This document shows positions 44,497 through 53,070 of a stretch of DNA of 64,000 nucleotides, in pieces. The notes under the pieces are model-generated. The model ran no database searches. It was not told where the DNA came from and saw nothing but the letters and a program-made list of their open reading frames with translations. Numbering within the stretch: position 1 is the stretch's first letter; each line of letters begins with the position of its first letter. A program made the position numbers and the translations under genes. Source of the DNA: Streptomyces sp. MMG1533 (GTDB lineage: Bacteria > Actinomycetota > Actinomycetes > Streptomycetales > Streptomycetaceae); NCBI RefSeq assembly GCF_001279775.1, contig NZ_LGDG01000284.1, positions 62,001 to 126,000 on the forward strand. Direction: 5' to 3'.

Positions 44497-45660
44497 TCAG
44501 AGCTCGCCGAGCCCCTTGCGTACGGCCGCCAGGTCGTCGTCCGACGCCAGCCCCGCGTGATACAGCCGAAGTTCCGTTGCACCGAGCTCCCGGGCCCGCG
44601 CGGCGTCCGCCCCGACCGTGCCCGGGCTGCCGCCCATGCCCGAGACCACACCGAAGTTGGCGGCGACGACGGCGTCCTCCCGCCGCTGCTGTGCGAAGGG
44701 CGTCAGCAGACCGGGGCCGCCCGCGCAGGGCACGACCACGCCGTCCGCGACGGACAGGATGTGCCCGGGATCCACTCCCGGGTTGGCCCCGACGTGGTAG
44801 GTCACGGGGTCCGCGTGCAGCAGCACCTGGAAGCCCTCGGGAGCGGCGGCGCGGACCGCGGCGACGGCCGTCTCCTGGAGCGTGCGGGCGGTGTCGTCGC
44901 GCCACGCGCGCGTGGCGGCGGCCGTCTCCTCCCCGAGGAGCTTCTCGACTCCCGCCCAGCCTCCCTCGTCGGGCGCCCCCTGCCACACCGGTTCCAGCGC
45001 GTCCCGCACGGCGGACGCCAACGCGTCGGCGTCCAGGCCCTGTCGGCCGTATCCGTCCCGGCAGGCCGGGCAGAAGCAGAGTGCCATCAGGTACTGTCCG
45101 GCGTCCCCGAGACCGACCCCGCCGGTCTTGTCGTGGGCGTGCAGGTGCTGGAGGCCGTACCAGCCGAGGGACTCCAGCTCGGTGCCGCGGGCCCCCGGCC
45201 GTACGGCCGCCTCGGCGGCCAGGTCGACGAGGTACGCGCGCGTGGCGGGCTGCGCGATGCAGGGGGCCCACGGGTAGCGGTCGCCGTAGGCGTTGACGAC
45301 CGAGGTGTCCGGGTGGTCGGCGCCCAGGCGGGAGTTGTGCGCGAGGACGACCCAGGTGTGCACCTCCAGGCCGGCGTCCGCAAGCGCGGTGGCCGCCTCG
45401 CCGAAGGCGTCCCCGGGGGCCCAGTCGCCGGCGGCGTACGGGCGCAGTTCCCGCCCCTGCCAGCGGTCGTCCGTGGGGTACAGCACGGCCGCGTGCTCCG
45501 CGGTGACGATGCGGTGGCGCGGGTGGCGGGGGGTCAGGGCGCGGGTGGAGTGGTAGGCGGCGGCAAGGGTCGCCTGTTGCACGCCGAGCGCGGCGATGCG
45601 GCCCGCGGCGTCCGGGTCCCCGTTGACGTCCCAGGGGTAGACGAACGTAGACGTCTTCAC
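44497..45660 (-). CDS. Uncharacterised protein coupled to kdgD (possible glycosidase-like TIM barrel)
   Basis: I do not recognise this 387-residue protein by name. It has no signal peptide. Alternating strands (STFVYPWDVNGD, LEVHTWVVLAHNS, FQVLLHADP, GVVVPCAGG, ELRLYHAG) suggest a TIM barrel. The tight cysteine motif ALCFCPACRDGYG is seen in some glycosidase-like barrels and may bind zinc. GTG 45660 overlaps the stop of the mini-ORF that follows kdgD (GTGA). A role with galacturonate-derived sugar acids or their glycosides is inferred only from coupling to kdgD. Confidence 0.75.
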   Translation of the reverse strand: MKTSTFVYPWDVNGDPDAAGRIAALGVQQATLAAAYHSTRALTPRHPRHRIVTAEHAAVLYPTDDRWQGRELRPYAAGDWAPGDAFGEAATALADAGLEVHTWVVLAHNSRLGADHPDTSVVNAYGDRYPWAPCIAQPATRAYLVDLAAEAAVRPGARGTELESLGWYGLQHLHAHDKTGGVGLGDAGQYLMALCFCPACRDGYGRQGLDADALASAVRDALEPVWQGAPDEGGWAGVEKLLGEETAAATRAWRDDTARTLQETAVAAVRAAAPEGFQVLLHADPVTYHVGANPGVDPGHILSVADGVVVPCAGGPGLLTPFAQQRREDAVVAANFGVVSGMGGSPGTVGADAARARELGATELRLYHAGLASDDDLAAVRKGLGEL

Positions 45661-45761
45661 TTGTCCTCCGCCTTCACGTGCCTGTCCTGCGCCTTCACAT
45701 GCTTGTCCTGCGCCTTCACGTGCTTGTCCTCGGCCTTCGGGTGCTCGCTCTCCGCGTTCAC
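45657..45761 (-). CDS. 34-residue heptad-repeat mini-ORF locked between kdgD and the next gene
   Basis: GTG 45761 overlaps the kdgD stop (GTGA), and the TGA at 45659-45657 overlaps the GTG of the next gene (GTGA). Between them are 34 codons whose last 28 residues are four heptads (HPKAEDK, HVKAQDK, HVKAQDR, HVKAEDK) from 21-bp tandem repeats. It could be a genuine charged helical peptide, or a spacer born by duplication of the gene junction that keeps translational coupling. No family is recognised. Confidence 0.5.
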   Translation of the reverse strand: MNAESEHPKAEDKHVKAQDKHVKAQDRHVKAEDK

Positions 45762-46699
45762 TTGCCCTCGTCCAGCAGCGCATACCCGCGCTCGATCACC
45801 TGAGCGAGCTGCTTGACATGATCCTCGCTCGGCTCGTGCAGCGGGGGCCGCACCTCCCCCACGTCGAGTCCGCGCAGCCGTACGCCGGCCTTGACGAGGG
45901 CGACGGCGTAGCCGCGGCCCTGGGCGCGCAGTTCGACGAAGGGCCGGTAGAAGCCGTCGAGGAGCCGGTGGGCGGTGGTGTCGTCGCCGGTTCTGTGGGC
46001 CTCGTAGAAGGCGAGGGCGATCTCGGGCGCGAAGCAGAAGACGGCGGAGGAGTAGAGGGTGACACCGAGGCCGCGGTAGGCGAGCTGGGTCTGCTCGGCG
46101 GTCGGCAGTCCGTTGAAGTAGAGGAAGTCGCCGTGGACCTCGGTGCGGACGGCGCTCACGATCCGCTGCATCAGGTCCAGGTCGCCGAGCCCGTCCTTGA
46201 AGCCGATGATCCCGTCGGTACGGGCCAGTTCGACGACGGTCTCCGGGGTGAACACGGCGTTGTCGCGCTGATAGACGATCACCGGCAGCGGGGTCGCCGC
46301 GGCCACCTCCCGGTAGTGCCGCAGCAGCCCCTCCTGCCCGGCAATCACGAGGTACGGCGGCATGGCGAGCAGCCCGTCCGCCCCGGCCGCCTCGGCGAGC
46401 CGCGCGTACCGCACGGCGAGCGCGGTGCCGTAGCCGACGCCCGCGACGACCGGCACCCGGCCCGCGGTCTCCTCCACGGCGGCCCGCACACACGCCTCGA
46501 ACTCCTCGGGCACCAGCGCGTGGAACTCCCCGGTGCCGCAGCACGCGAAGACGGCGGCGGCTCCGGCCTCCACCCCGCGGCGCACATGCGCGCGGTAGAC
46601 GTCGAGGTCGACGGAGCCGTCGGGGCCATAGGCGGTGACGGGGAAGAACAGAGGCCCGCCGGGGATGCCGAGTCGAGCGGCGAGGGGGGCTGACGTCAC
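45758..46699 (-). CDS. kdgD: 5-dehydro-4-deoxyglucarate dehydratase (KdgD)
   Basis: 313 residues of the DHDPS superfamily. The KdgD-type motifs are PLFFPVTAYGPDGSVD at the start, VFACCGTGEFHAL (carboxylate loop), VIVYQRDNAVFT with the Tyr, and the Schiff-base Lys in IIGFKDGLGDLD. It dehydrates and decarboxylates 5-keto-4-deoxyglucarate to 2,5-dioxovalerate in oxidative galacturonate breakdown. GTG 46699 has GGGAG 6 nt upstream. It diverges from udh, the first enzyme of the route, across a 241-nt promoter region. Confidence 0.92.
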   Translation of the reverse strand: MTSAPLAARLGIPGGPLFFPVTAYGPDGSVDLDVYRAHVRRGVEAGAAAVFACCGTGEFHALVPEEFEACVRAAVEETAGRVPVVAGVGYGTALAVRYARLAEAAGADGLLAMPPYLVIAGQEGLLRHYREVAAATPLPVIVYQRDNAVFTPETVVELARTDGIIGFKDGLGDLDLMQRIVSAVRTEVHGDFLYFNGLPTAEQTQLAYRGLGVTLYSSAVFCFAPEIALAFYEAHRTGDDTTAHRLLDGFYRPFVELRAQGRGYAVALVKAGVRLRGLDVGEVRPPLHEPSEDHVKQLAQVIERGYALLDEGK

Positions 46700-46838
46700 G
46701 GGCTCTCCCTAGAACAGCGCTCACGCTTATGATTTGCATCCATATTTATGAACGCCTCCACCCTAAAGAGCCCCTCCAGGGCCGGTCAAGCACACAAACC
46801 CGCGTCACAGAAGCGAATTTCCCAGGTCCGCGCCATAC

Positions 46839-46868
46839 TTGACGGGATACGTCGACGATCCTTAGCGT
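46839..46868 (+). promoter_or_regulatory. Predicted housekeeping promoter for uronate dehydrogenase
   Basis: TTGACG (46839-46844) and TAGCGT (46863-46868) are separated by 18 nt and fit the Streptomyces HrdB-type consensus. The -10 lies 72 nt before the udh start. Confidence 0.55.
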
Positions 46869-46940
46869 GTCCACGAATGTGAATGCCGTCCACACATGCA
46901 CCCACCTGCCACAGGCGGCGGACCCCAAGGAGACCCGAGG

Positions 46941-47750
46941 ATGCCCGCTCCCCGCACCGTTCTGCTCACCGGCGCAGCCGGCGGACTCGGCTCCCTGATG
47001 CAGAACCTGCTCCCGGCCTTCGGCTACGAACTGCGCCTGCTCGACCTGCGCCCCATCCACGGCGAGCCGAACGCGATCGTCGCGGACCTCGCCGACAAGG
47101 ACGCGGTGCGCGAGGCCGTGCGGGGCGTCGACGCGATCATCCATCTCGCGGGCATCTCCCTGGAAGCCCCCTTCGAGAAGATCCTCGGCGCGAACATCGT
47201 GGGCACGTACAACCTGTACGAGGCCGCCCGCGAGGAGGGCATCGAGCGGATCGTCTTCGCCTCCTCCAACCACGCGGTCGGCTTCACCCCGCGCCCCCAG
47301 GGCGACGACCCCTTGATCCCGATCGACACCCCGCACCGCCCGGACACCTTCTACGGCCTGTCCAAGTCCTTCGGCGAGGACCTCGCGCAGTTCTACTGGG
47401 ACAAGCACGGCATCGAGACGGTCTCCGTCCGCATCGGCTCCTGCTTCCCCGAGCCGACCAGCGTGCGCATGCTCTCGGTGTGGATGAGCCCCGCCGACGG
47501 CGCCCGTCTCTTCCACGCGGCGCTGACCGCCGAGGGCGTGGGGCACACCGTCGTCTACGGCTCCTCCGCCAACACCCGGCTGTGGTGGGACCTGACCACC
47601 GCGCGGGCGCTCGGCTACGACCCGCAGGACGACTCCGAGCCGTATGCCGAGAAGCTGATCGCCGAGCAGGGCGAGCTGGACCCGGAGAACGTGGCGCACG
47701 CCTGCCTCGGAGGTCACTTCGTGAGCGACCCGCCGATCTGGCCGTACTAG
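46941..47750 (+). CDS. udh: Uronate dehydrogenase
   Basis: A 269-residue short-chain, epimerase-type NAD enzyme oxidising D-galacturonate or D-glucuronate to the aldarolactone. The nucleotide loop is LLTGAAGGLGSLMQ, the catalytic Ser/Tyr/Lys set is SSNHAVGF and TFYGLSKSFGEDL, and the characteristic RIGSCFPEPTSVRMLSVW segment is present. ATG 46941 has AAGGAG 9 nt upstream. With divergent kdgD and the dehydrogenase at 5.7-7.3 kb it gives three of the four enzymes of the Udh pathway. The galactarate-to-ketodeoxyglucarate step is missing here. Confidence 0.93.
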   Translation: MPAPRTVLLTGAAGGLGSLMQNLLPAFGYELRLLDLRPIHGEPNAIVADLADKDAVREAVRGVDAIIHLAGISLEAPFEKILGANIVGTYNLYEAAREEGIERIVFASSNHAVGFTPRPQGDDPLIPIDTPHRPDTFYGLSKSFGEDLAQFYWDKHGIETVSVRIGSCFPEPTSVRMLSVWMSPADGARLFHAALTAEGVGHTVVYGSSANTRLWWDLTTARALGYDPQDDSEPYAEKLIAEQGELDPENVAHACLGGHFVSDPPIWPY

Positions 47751-47787
47751 TACTTGTAAGCAGCACACGACTGGCACTCGGCAACAG

Positions 47788-47830
47788 CAGGGCGGCGGGC
47801 GGGCACCGAACGGGCCCGCCCGCCGCCCTG
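47788..47830 (+). terminator. Terminator after udh
   Basis: A perfect 16-bp GC-rich stem (47788-47803 with 47815-47830) with an 11-nt loop lies 38 nt after the udh stop. The rest of the 279-nt gap up to the DeoR gene shows nothing else clear. Confidence 0.85.
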
Positions 47831-48029
47831 TTCGGGCACCCGCGCTGCCCGATCCCACGCGCCGCCGCGCAGGCACGCAGGTCCACGGCGGGCCTGCGTC
47901 GCCGCAAACGGGCACACCCGGGCAGTATCGGGCCCGCAACAGACCTGGTCAGTGCCGCACAGCCGCTGTAGAACTTCCCCCATGGGCCGCACAGGGCCCG
48001 AACGGGCAAGGCGGCGGTACGGAGGCAGG

Positions 48030-48815
48030 GTGTCGGCCATGAGCATCAGGACGGCAGAGGAGCGCCAGCGGGAGATCGTGCGGGCCGCGCGTGCCACCGG
48101 CTCGGTCGATGTCACCGCGCTCGCCGCCGAGCTGGGCGTGGCCAAGGAGACCGTACGGCGGGATCTGCGCGCCCTGGAGGACCACGGCCTGGTCCGCCGC
48201 ACCCACGGCGGCGCCTATCCCGTGGAGAGCGCCGGGTTCGAGACGACGCTCGCGTTCCGCGCCACCAGCCACGTTCCCGAGAAGCGCCGGATCGCGGCCT
48301 CCGCGGCCGAGCTGCTGGGGGACGCCGAGACGGTCTTCGTCGACGAGGGCTTCACCCCGCAGCTCATCGCCGAGGCACTGCCCAGAGACCGGCCGCTGAC
48401 CGTGGTCACCGCGTCCCTGCCGGTCGCGGGTGCGCTGGCCGAGGCCGAGGCCGACGGGATCTCCGTGCTGCTGCTGGGCGGTCGGGTCCGCTCCGGCACC
48501 CTCGCCACCGTCGACCACTGGACGACGAAGATGCTGGCCGGCTTCGTCGTCGACCTCGCTTACATCGGCGCCAACGGCATCTCTCGCGAACACGGCCTGA
48601 CCACGCCCGACCCCGCGGTCAGCGAGGTCAAGGCGCAGGCGATCCGAGCCGCGCGCCGTACGGTGTTCGCGGGCGTGCACACCAAGTTCGGCGCGGTCAG
48701 TTTCTGCCGGTTCGCCGAGATCGGCACACTGGAGGCGATCGTGACGAGCACCCTCCTTCCGACGGCCGAGGCCCACCGCTACTCACTGCTGGGCCCACAG
48801 GTCATCCGCGTCTGA
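48030..48815 (+). CDS. DeoR/GlpR family transcriptional regulator
   Basis: About 261 residues: a DeoR helix-turn-helix (ERQREIVRAARATGSVDVTA, LGVAKETVRRDLRALEDHGLVRRTHGGA) and a sugar-phosphate-sensing DeoRC domain (ETVFVDEGFTPQLIAEAL, ANGISREHGLTTPD). The start is GTG 48030 with GGAGG 4 nt away; ATG 48039 gives a version shorter by three residues. It precedes the ABC/dehydrogenase operon by 79 nt and probably controls it through a phosphorylated polyol or sugar. Confidence 0.88.
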   Translation: MSAMSIRTAEERQREIVRAARATGSVDVTALAAELGVAKETVRRDLRALEDHGLVRRTHGGAYPVESAGFETTLAFRATSHVPEKRRIAASAAELLGDAETVFVDEGFTPQLIAEALPRDRPLTVVTASLPVAGALAEAEADGISVLLLGGRVRSGTLATVDHWTTKMLAGFVVDLAYIGANGISREHGLTTPDPAVSEVKAQAIRAARRTVFAGVHTKFGAVSFCRFAEIGTLEAIVTSTLLPTAEAHRYSLLGPQVIRV

Positions 48816-48894
48816 AAAACCGGCTTACTCCCCTTGCAGGGCACTTCCGCACCCGGCGGCGCCCCTTATCCACCCATACGTCCAGGAGCGATCC

Positions 48895-50265
48895 ATGCGA
48901 ACCCAGAGCCGACGGCGGCCACCGCGAGCCACGCTCGCCATGGCCGCCGCAGGGACGCTGCTCGCCCCGCTGCTCTCCGGCTGTTGGGTCGGAGCAGGCG
49001 GGTCCGGTTCCGGCGGCAACTCCATCAATGTCCTGATGGTCAACAACCCCCAGATGACAGAGCTGCAAAAGCTCGCCCCCCGCTTCACCGAAGAGACCGG
49101 CATCAAGGTCAACTTCACGGTCCTCCCCGAGAACGACGTCCGCGACAAGATCAGCCAGGACTTCGCCAACCAGGCGGGCCAGTACGACGTGGCGACGCTC
49201 TCCAACTACGAGATCCCGATCTACGCCCGCAACGGCTGGCTGCGCGAGATGAACTCCTACGTCGCCAAGGACCCGGCGTACGACGAGCAGGACGTCCTCA
49301 AGCCGATGCGCCAGTCCCTGACCGGCGACGACGGCAAGCTCTACGGCCAGCCCTTCTACGGCGAGTCGTCCTTCCTGATGTACCGCAAGGACGTGTTCGA
49401 GAAGGAGGGCCTGACGATGCCCGCGCACCCCACCTGGACCCAGGTCGCGGACCTGGCCGCGAAGGTGGACGGGGCCGAGCCGGGCATGAACGGCATCTGT
49501 CTGCGCGGCCTGCCGGGCTGGGGCGAGGTGATGGCGCCCCTGACGACCGTCGTGAACACCTTCGGCGGCACCTGGTTCGACAAGGGCTGGAAGGCACGGC
49601 TGAACTCCCCCGCGTTCGAAAAGGCGGTGAAGTTCTATGTCGACCTGGTGCGCGAGCACGGAGAGTCCGGCGCCGCCCAGTCCGGCTTCGCCGAGTGCCT
49701 CAACAACATGACCCAGGGCAAGGTCGCCATGTGGTACGACGCCACCTCCGCAGCCGGTTCCCTGGAGGCGTCGAACTCCCCCGTCAAGGGCAAGCTCGGC
49801 TACGCCCCCGCCCCGGTCGAGAAGACGCATTCCTCCGGCTGGCTCTACACCTGGGCCTGGGGCATCCAGGACGCGTCCCGCAACCCCGACAAGGCCTGGA
49901 AGTTCGTCTCCTGGGCGTCCGGCAAGCAGTACGAGCAGCTGGTCGGCGACGAGATCGGCTGGTCCAACGTGCCCGCCGGCAAGCGCGCGTCGACGTACAC
50001 GAACCCCGCCTACGTCAAGGAGGCCGCCGCCTTCCAGGAGATGACCAAGGAGGCCATCGAGGGCGCCCGGCCGGGCGACCCCGGCGTGCAGCCGCGCCCC
50101 GCGCCCGGCATCCAGTTCGTCGGCATCCCCGAGTTCACCGACCTCGGCACCAAGGTCTCCCAGGAGATCAGCGCGGCCATCGCCGGACGCCAGTCCGTCG
50201 ACGCGGCCCTGAACAAGTCCCAGCAGCTCGCCGAGCGGATCTCCGAGGAGTACGAGGGACGATGA
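48895..50265 (+). CDS. ABC sugar/polyol-binding lipoprotein
   Basis: 456 residues with lipobox LLSGC near residue 30. Family-1 binding fold: NVLMVNNPQMTELQKLAPRF, then NDVRDKISQDFANQAGQYDV, then GQPFYGESSFLMYRKDVFEK. The sequence resembles the polyol (mannitol/sorbitol) SBP group more than maltose binders. It is the first gene of a four-gene run, each overlapping the next by ATGA. It is unrelated in strand and regulation to the pectin importer. Confidence 0.9.
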   Translation: MRTQSRRRPPRATLAMAAAGTLLAPLLSGCWVGAGGSGSGGNSINVLMVNNPQMTELQKLAPRFTEETGIKVNFTVLPENDVRDKISQDFANQAGQYDVATLSNYEIPIYARNGWLREMNSYVAKDPAYDEQDVLKPMRQSLTGDDGKLYGQPFYGESSFLMYRKDVFEKEGLTMPAHPTWTQVADLAAKVDGAEPGMNGICLRGLPGWGEVMAPLTTVVNTFGGTWFDKGWKARLNSPAFEKAVKFYVDLVREHGESGAAQSGFAECLNNMTQGKVAMWYDATSAAGSLEASNSPVKGKLGYAPAPVEKTHSSGWLYTWAWGIQDASRNPDKAWKFVSWASGKQYEQLVGDEIGWSNVPAGKRASTYTNPAYVKEAAAFQEMTKEAIEGARPGDPGVQPRPAPGIQFVGIPEFTDLGTKVSQEISAAIAGRQSVDAALNKSQQLAERISEEYEGR

Positions 50266-51200
50266 CCGCGACGACCACGGCTCCGGCAGCCACCACTCCC
50301 GCACACACCGCGCGGCCGCCCTCCGACCGCCTGCGCGCCTGGGCCACCCGGGGACCGCTGCTCCCGGCCCTCATCTTCATGATCGCCGTGACCCAGCTCC
50401 CGTTCGTGGCCACGGTGGTGATCTCCTTCTTCGACTGGAACTCCCTCTATCCCAAGGCCCGCCGGTTCACCGGCTTCGACAACTACCAGCAGGTGCTGAG
50501 CGACGCCGACCTGCGGCAGTCGGTGTGGACGACGGTCCTGCTGACGGTGACGGTGGTGCTGGGCAGCCTGGTGCTGGGCCTGGCCCTGGCACTGCTCCTG
50601 GACCGGAAGTTCCGGGGCCGGGGCGTGGTCCGCACGCTGCTGATCGCCCCCTTCCTGGTGGTACCGGTGGCAGCGGCACTGCTCTGGAAACATGTGCTCT
50701 ACAACCCCGAATACGGCCTGCTCAATGGGCTGTTGCACTATGTGGGCGGCCCACAGCCCGACTGGATCTCCAACACCCCGCTGCTCGCGGTCGAGGCCTC
50801 CCTGGTGTGGCAGTGGACGCCGTTCATGATGCTCATCCTGCTGGCGGGCCTGCAGAGCCGCGACCAGCAGCAGATGGAAGCGGCACGGGTGGACGGCGCG
50901 AGCGACTGGCAGATCTTCCGCTACCTCACCCTCCCGCACCTGCGCCGCTACCTCGAACTCGGCGCCCTGCTGGGCTCGATCTACATCGTCCAGAACTTCG
51001 ACGCGGTGTTCACCATCACCTCGGGCGGTCTGGGCACGGCGAACCTCCCCTACACCGTCTACCAGAGCTTCTACCAGGCCCACGAGAACGGCCTCGCCTC
51101 GGCCGCGGGCGTCCTGGTGGTCATCGGCTCGATCATCATCGCGACCTTCGCGCTGCGCGTGGTGTCGTCCCTGTTCCGAGAGGAGGTGGGTCGGGCATGA
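50262..51200 (+). CDS. ABC sugar/polyol permease, MalF type
   Basis: 312 residues with six membrane spans and the EAA loop QMEAARVDGASDWQIFRYLTLPHL. ATG 50262 overlaps the binding-protein stop (ATGA). The first 35 residues are a Thr/Ala/Pro tail in the cytoplasm. Confidence 0.92.
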   Translation: MTATTTAPAATTPAHTARPPSDRLRAWATRGPLLPALIFMIAVTQLPFVATVVISFFDWNSLYPKARRFTGFDNYQQVLSDADLRQSVWTTVLLTVTVVLGSLVLGLALALLLDRKFRGRGVVRTLLIAPFLVVPVAAALLWKHVLYNPEYGLLNGLLHYVGGPQPDWISNTPLLAVEASLVWQWTPFMMLILLAGLQSRDQQQMEAARVDGASDWQIFRYLTLPHLRRYLELGALLGSIYIVQNFDAVFTITSGGLGTANLPYTVYQSFYQAHENGLASAAGVLVVIGSIIIATFALRVVSSLFREEVGRA

Positions 51201-52042
51201 GCAACATCGCCGTACTTCGTGGCCGTCGCAAGGGTGCGGGACTCGGCCTGGTGGCCTGGCTGGCCGGGATCGTGTTCTTCCTGCCCATCGCGTGGATGGC
51301 CCTGACCTCCTTCCACTCGGAGGCGGACGCGGCCACCAACCCGCCGTCCTTCACCGCCGCCCTGACCCTGGACGGCTACCGCGAGTTCTTCGGCACGGGC
51401 GGCGGCGCGAGCCCCTGGCCGGCGCTGATCAACTCGGTGGTGGCGTCGGTGGCATCGACGCTGTTCGTCCTGCTGCTGGCACTCCCGGCGGCGTACGCGC
51501 TGTCGATCCGCCCGGTGAAGAAGTGGACGGACGTCCTGTTCTTCTTCCTGTCGACGAAGATGCTGCCGGTGGTGGCGGGCCTGCTGCCGATCTACCTGTT
51601 CGCCAAGAACACGGGGATGCTCGACAACATCTGGCTCCTGGTCATCCTCTACACCTCCATGAACCTGCCGATCGCGGTCTGGATGATGCAGTCCTTCCTG
51701 GCCGAGGTCCCGGTGGCGATCATCGAGGCGGCCCGGGTGGACGGGGCGCGGCTGCCGACGATCCTGGCGCGCGTGGTGGCCCCGATCGCACTCCCCGGCA
51801 TCGCGGCGACGGCCCTGATCTGCTTCATCTTCAGCTGGAACGAGCTGCTGTTCGCCCGAGTGCTCACCGGCGTGGTCGCCGAGACCGCCCCCGTGTTCCT
51901 GACCGGCTTCATCACCAGCCAGGGCCTGTTCCTGGCGAAGGTGTGCGCCGCGTCGCTCGTGATCTCCCTGCCGGTGCTGGCCGCGGGGTTCGCCGCCCAG
52001 GACAAGCTGGTCCAGGGCCTGTCGTTGGGAGCCGTCAAATGA
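51197..52042 (+). CDS. ABC sugar/polyol permease, MalG type
   Basis: 281 residues with six spans and the EAA loop IEAARVDGARLPTILARVVAPIALPG. ATG 51197 overlaps the preceding stop (ATGA), and its own stop overlaps the dehydrogenase start. No ATPase follows, as is usual in Streptomyces where MsiK serves several importers. Confidence 0.92.
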   Translation: MSNIAVLRGRRKGAGLGLVAWLAGIVFFLPIAWMALTSFHSEADAATNPPSFTAALTLDGYREFFGTGGGASPWPALINSVVASVASTLFVLLLALPAAYALSIRPVKKWTDVLFFFLSTKMLPVVAGLLPIYLFAKNTGMLDNIWLLVILYTSMNLPIAVWMMQSFLAEVPVAIIEAARVDGARLPTILARVVAPIALPGIAATALICFIFSWNELLFARVLTGVVAETAPVFLTGFITSQGLFLAKVCAASLVISLPVLAAGFAAQDKLVQGLSLGAVK

Positions 52043-53029
52043 AGGCCGCCGTCATCGAGTCCGTGGGCCGCGCCGTCGTCACCGAGGTCCCGGACCCGAC
52101 TCCCGGGCCGCGCCAGGTCGTCGTCGAGGTCGCGGCCTGCGGGCTGTGCGGGACCGATCTGCACATCCTCCAGGGCGAGTTCGCGCCCGAGCTGCCGATC
52201 GTTCCCGGGCACGAGTTCGCGGGCGCGGTGGTCGGGGTCGGCACCCGGGTCACGGAGGTGTCGGTGGGCGACCGGGTCGCGGTGGACCCCTCGCTGTACT
52301 GCTACGAGTGCCGGTACTGCCGTACGGGCCACAACAACCTCTGTGAACGGTGGGCCGCGATAGGTGTCACCACGGCGGGCGGCGCGGCGCAGTACGCGGT
52401 GGCACCGGTGGCGAACTGCGTGAAGCTGCCCGAACACGTCCGCACACAGGACGCGGCGCTGGTGGAGCCGTTGTCCTGCGCGGTGCGCGGTTACGACGTG
52501 CTCCGGTCACGGCTCGGCGCCCACGTGCTGATCTACGGCTCCGGAACGATGGGCCTGATGATGCTGGAGCTCGCCAAGCGCACCGGGGCGGCCAGCGTGG
52601 ACGTGGTGGACCTGAATCCGGCGCGGCTGGAGACGGCACAGCGGCTCGGAGTCTCCGGGTCGGCGGCGAACGCGGACGAGCTGGAACGGCCGCAGGGCTG
52701 GGACGTCGTGGTCGACGCGACGGGCAATGCGGCGGCGATCCAGGACGGCCTCGACCGGGTCGCGAAGGCCGGCACCTTCCTGCAGTTCGGCGTCGCCGAC
52801 TACGCGACCCGCGTGAGGATCGACCCGTACCGCATCTACAACCAGGAGATCACCATCACCGGGTCGATGGCGGGTACTGCACAGCTTCGAGCGGGCGGCC
52901 GAACTGTTCGCGAAGGAGGTGCTCGACCCCGACGTGTTCATCAGCGACCGCATCCCGCTGGAGCGGTATCCCGAGGCGCTGGAGCAGTTCGCGGCAGGGG
53001 TGGGACGGAAGATCGTGGTGGTGCCGTAG
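52039..53029 (+). pseudogene. Zinc-dependent sugar-alcohol dehydrogenase with +1 frameshift
   Basis: Residues 1-~277 are a normal medium-chain dehydrogenase: catalytic zinc CGLCGTDLH and GHEFAG, structural zinc cysteines YCYECRYCRTGHNNLCE, and NAD fold VLIYGSGTMGLMML. After GSMA the frame is lost in the G run at 52872-52874. Dropping one G restores LHSFERAAELFAKEVLDPD, then SDRIPLERYPEALEQFAAGV and a stop at 53029, the normal ~330-residue length. Without that, translation runs ~300 codons of nonsense. It is either a real mutation or a base-calling error. The polyol oxidising step of the operon would be affected. Confidence 0.85.
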
Positions 53030-53070
53030 CCGGTCCTGCCCCCGACGGCGCGGCCGTCGGGCGCAGGAGG

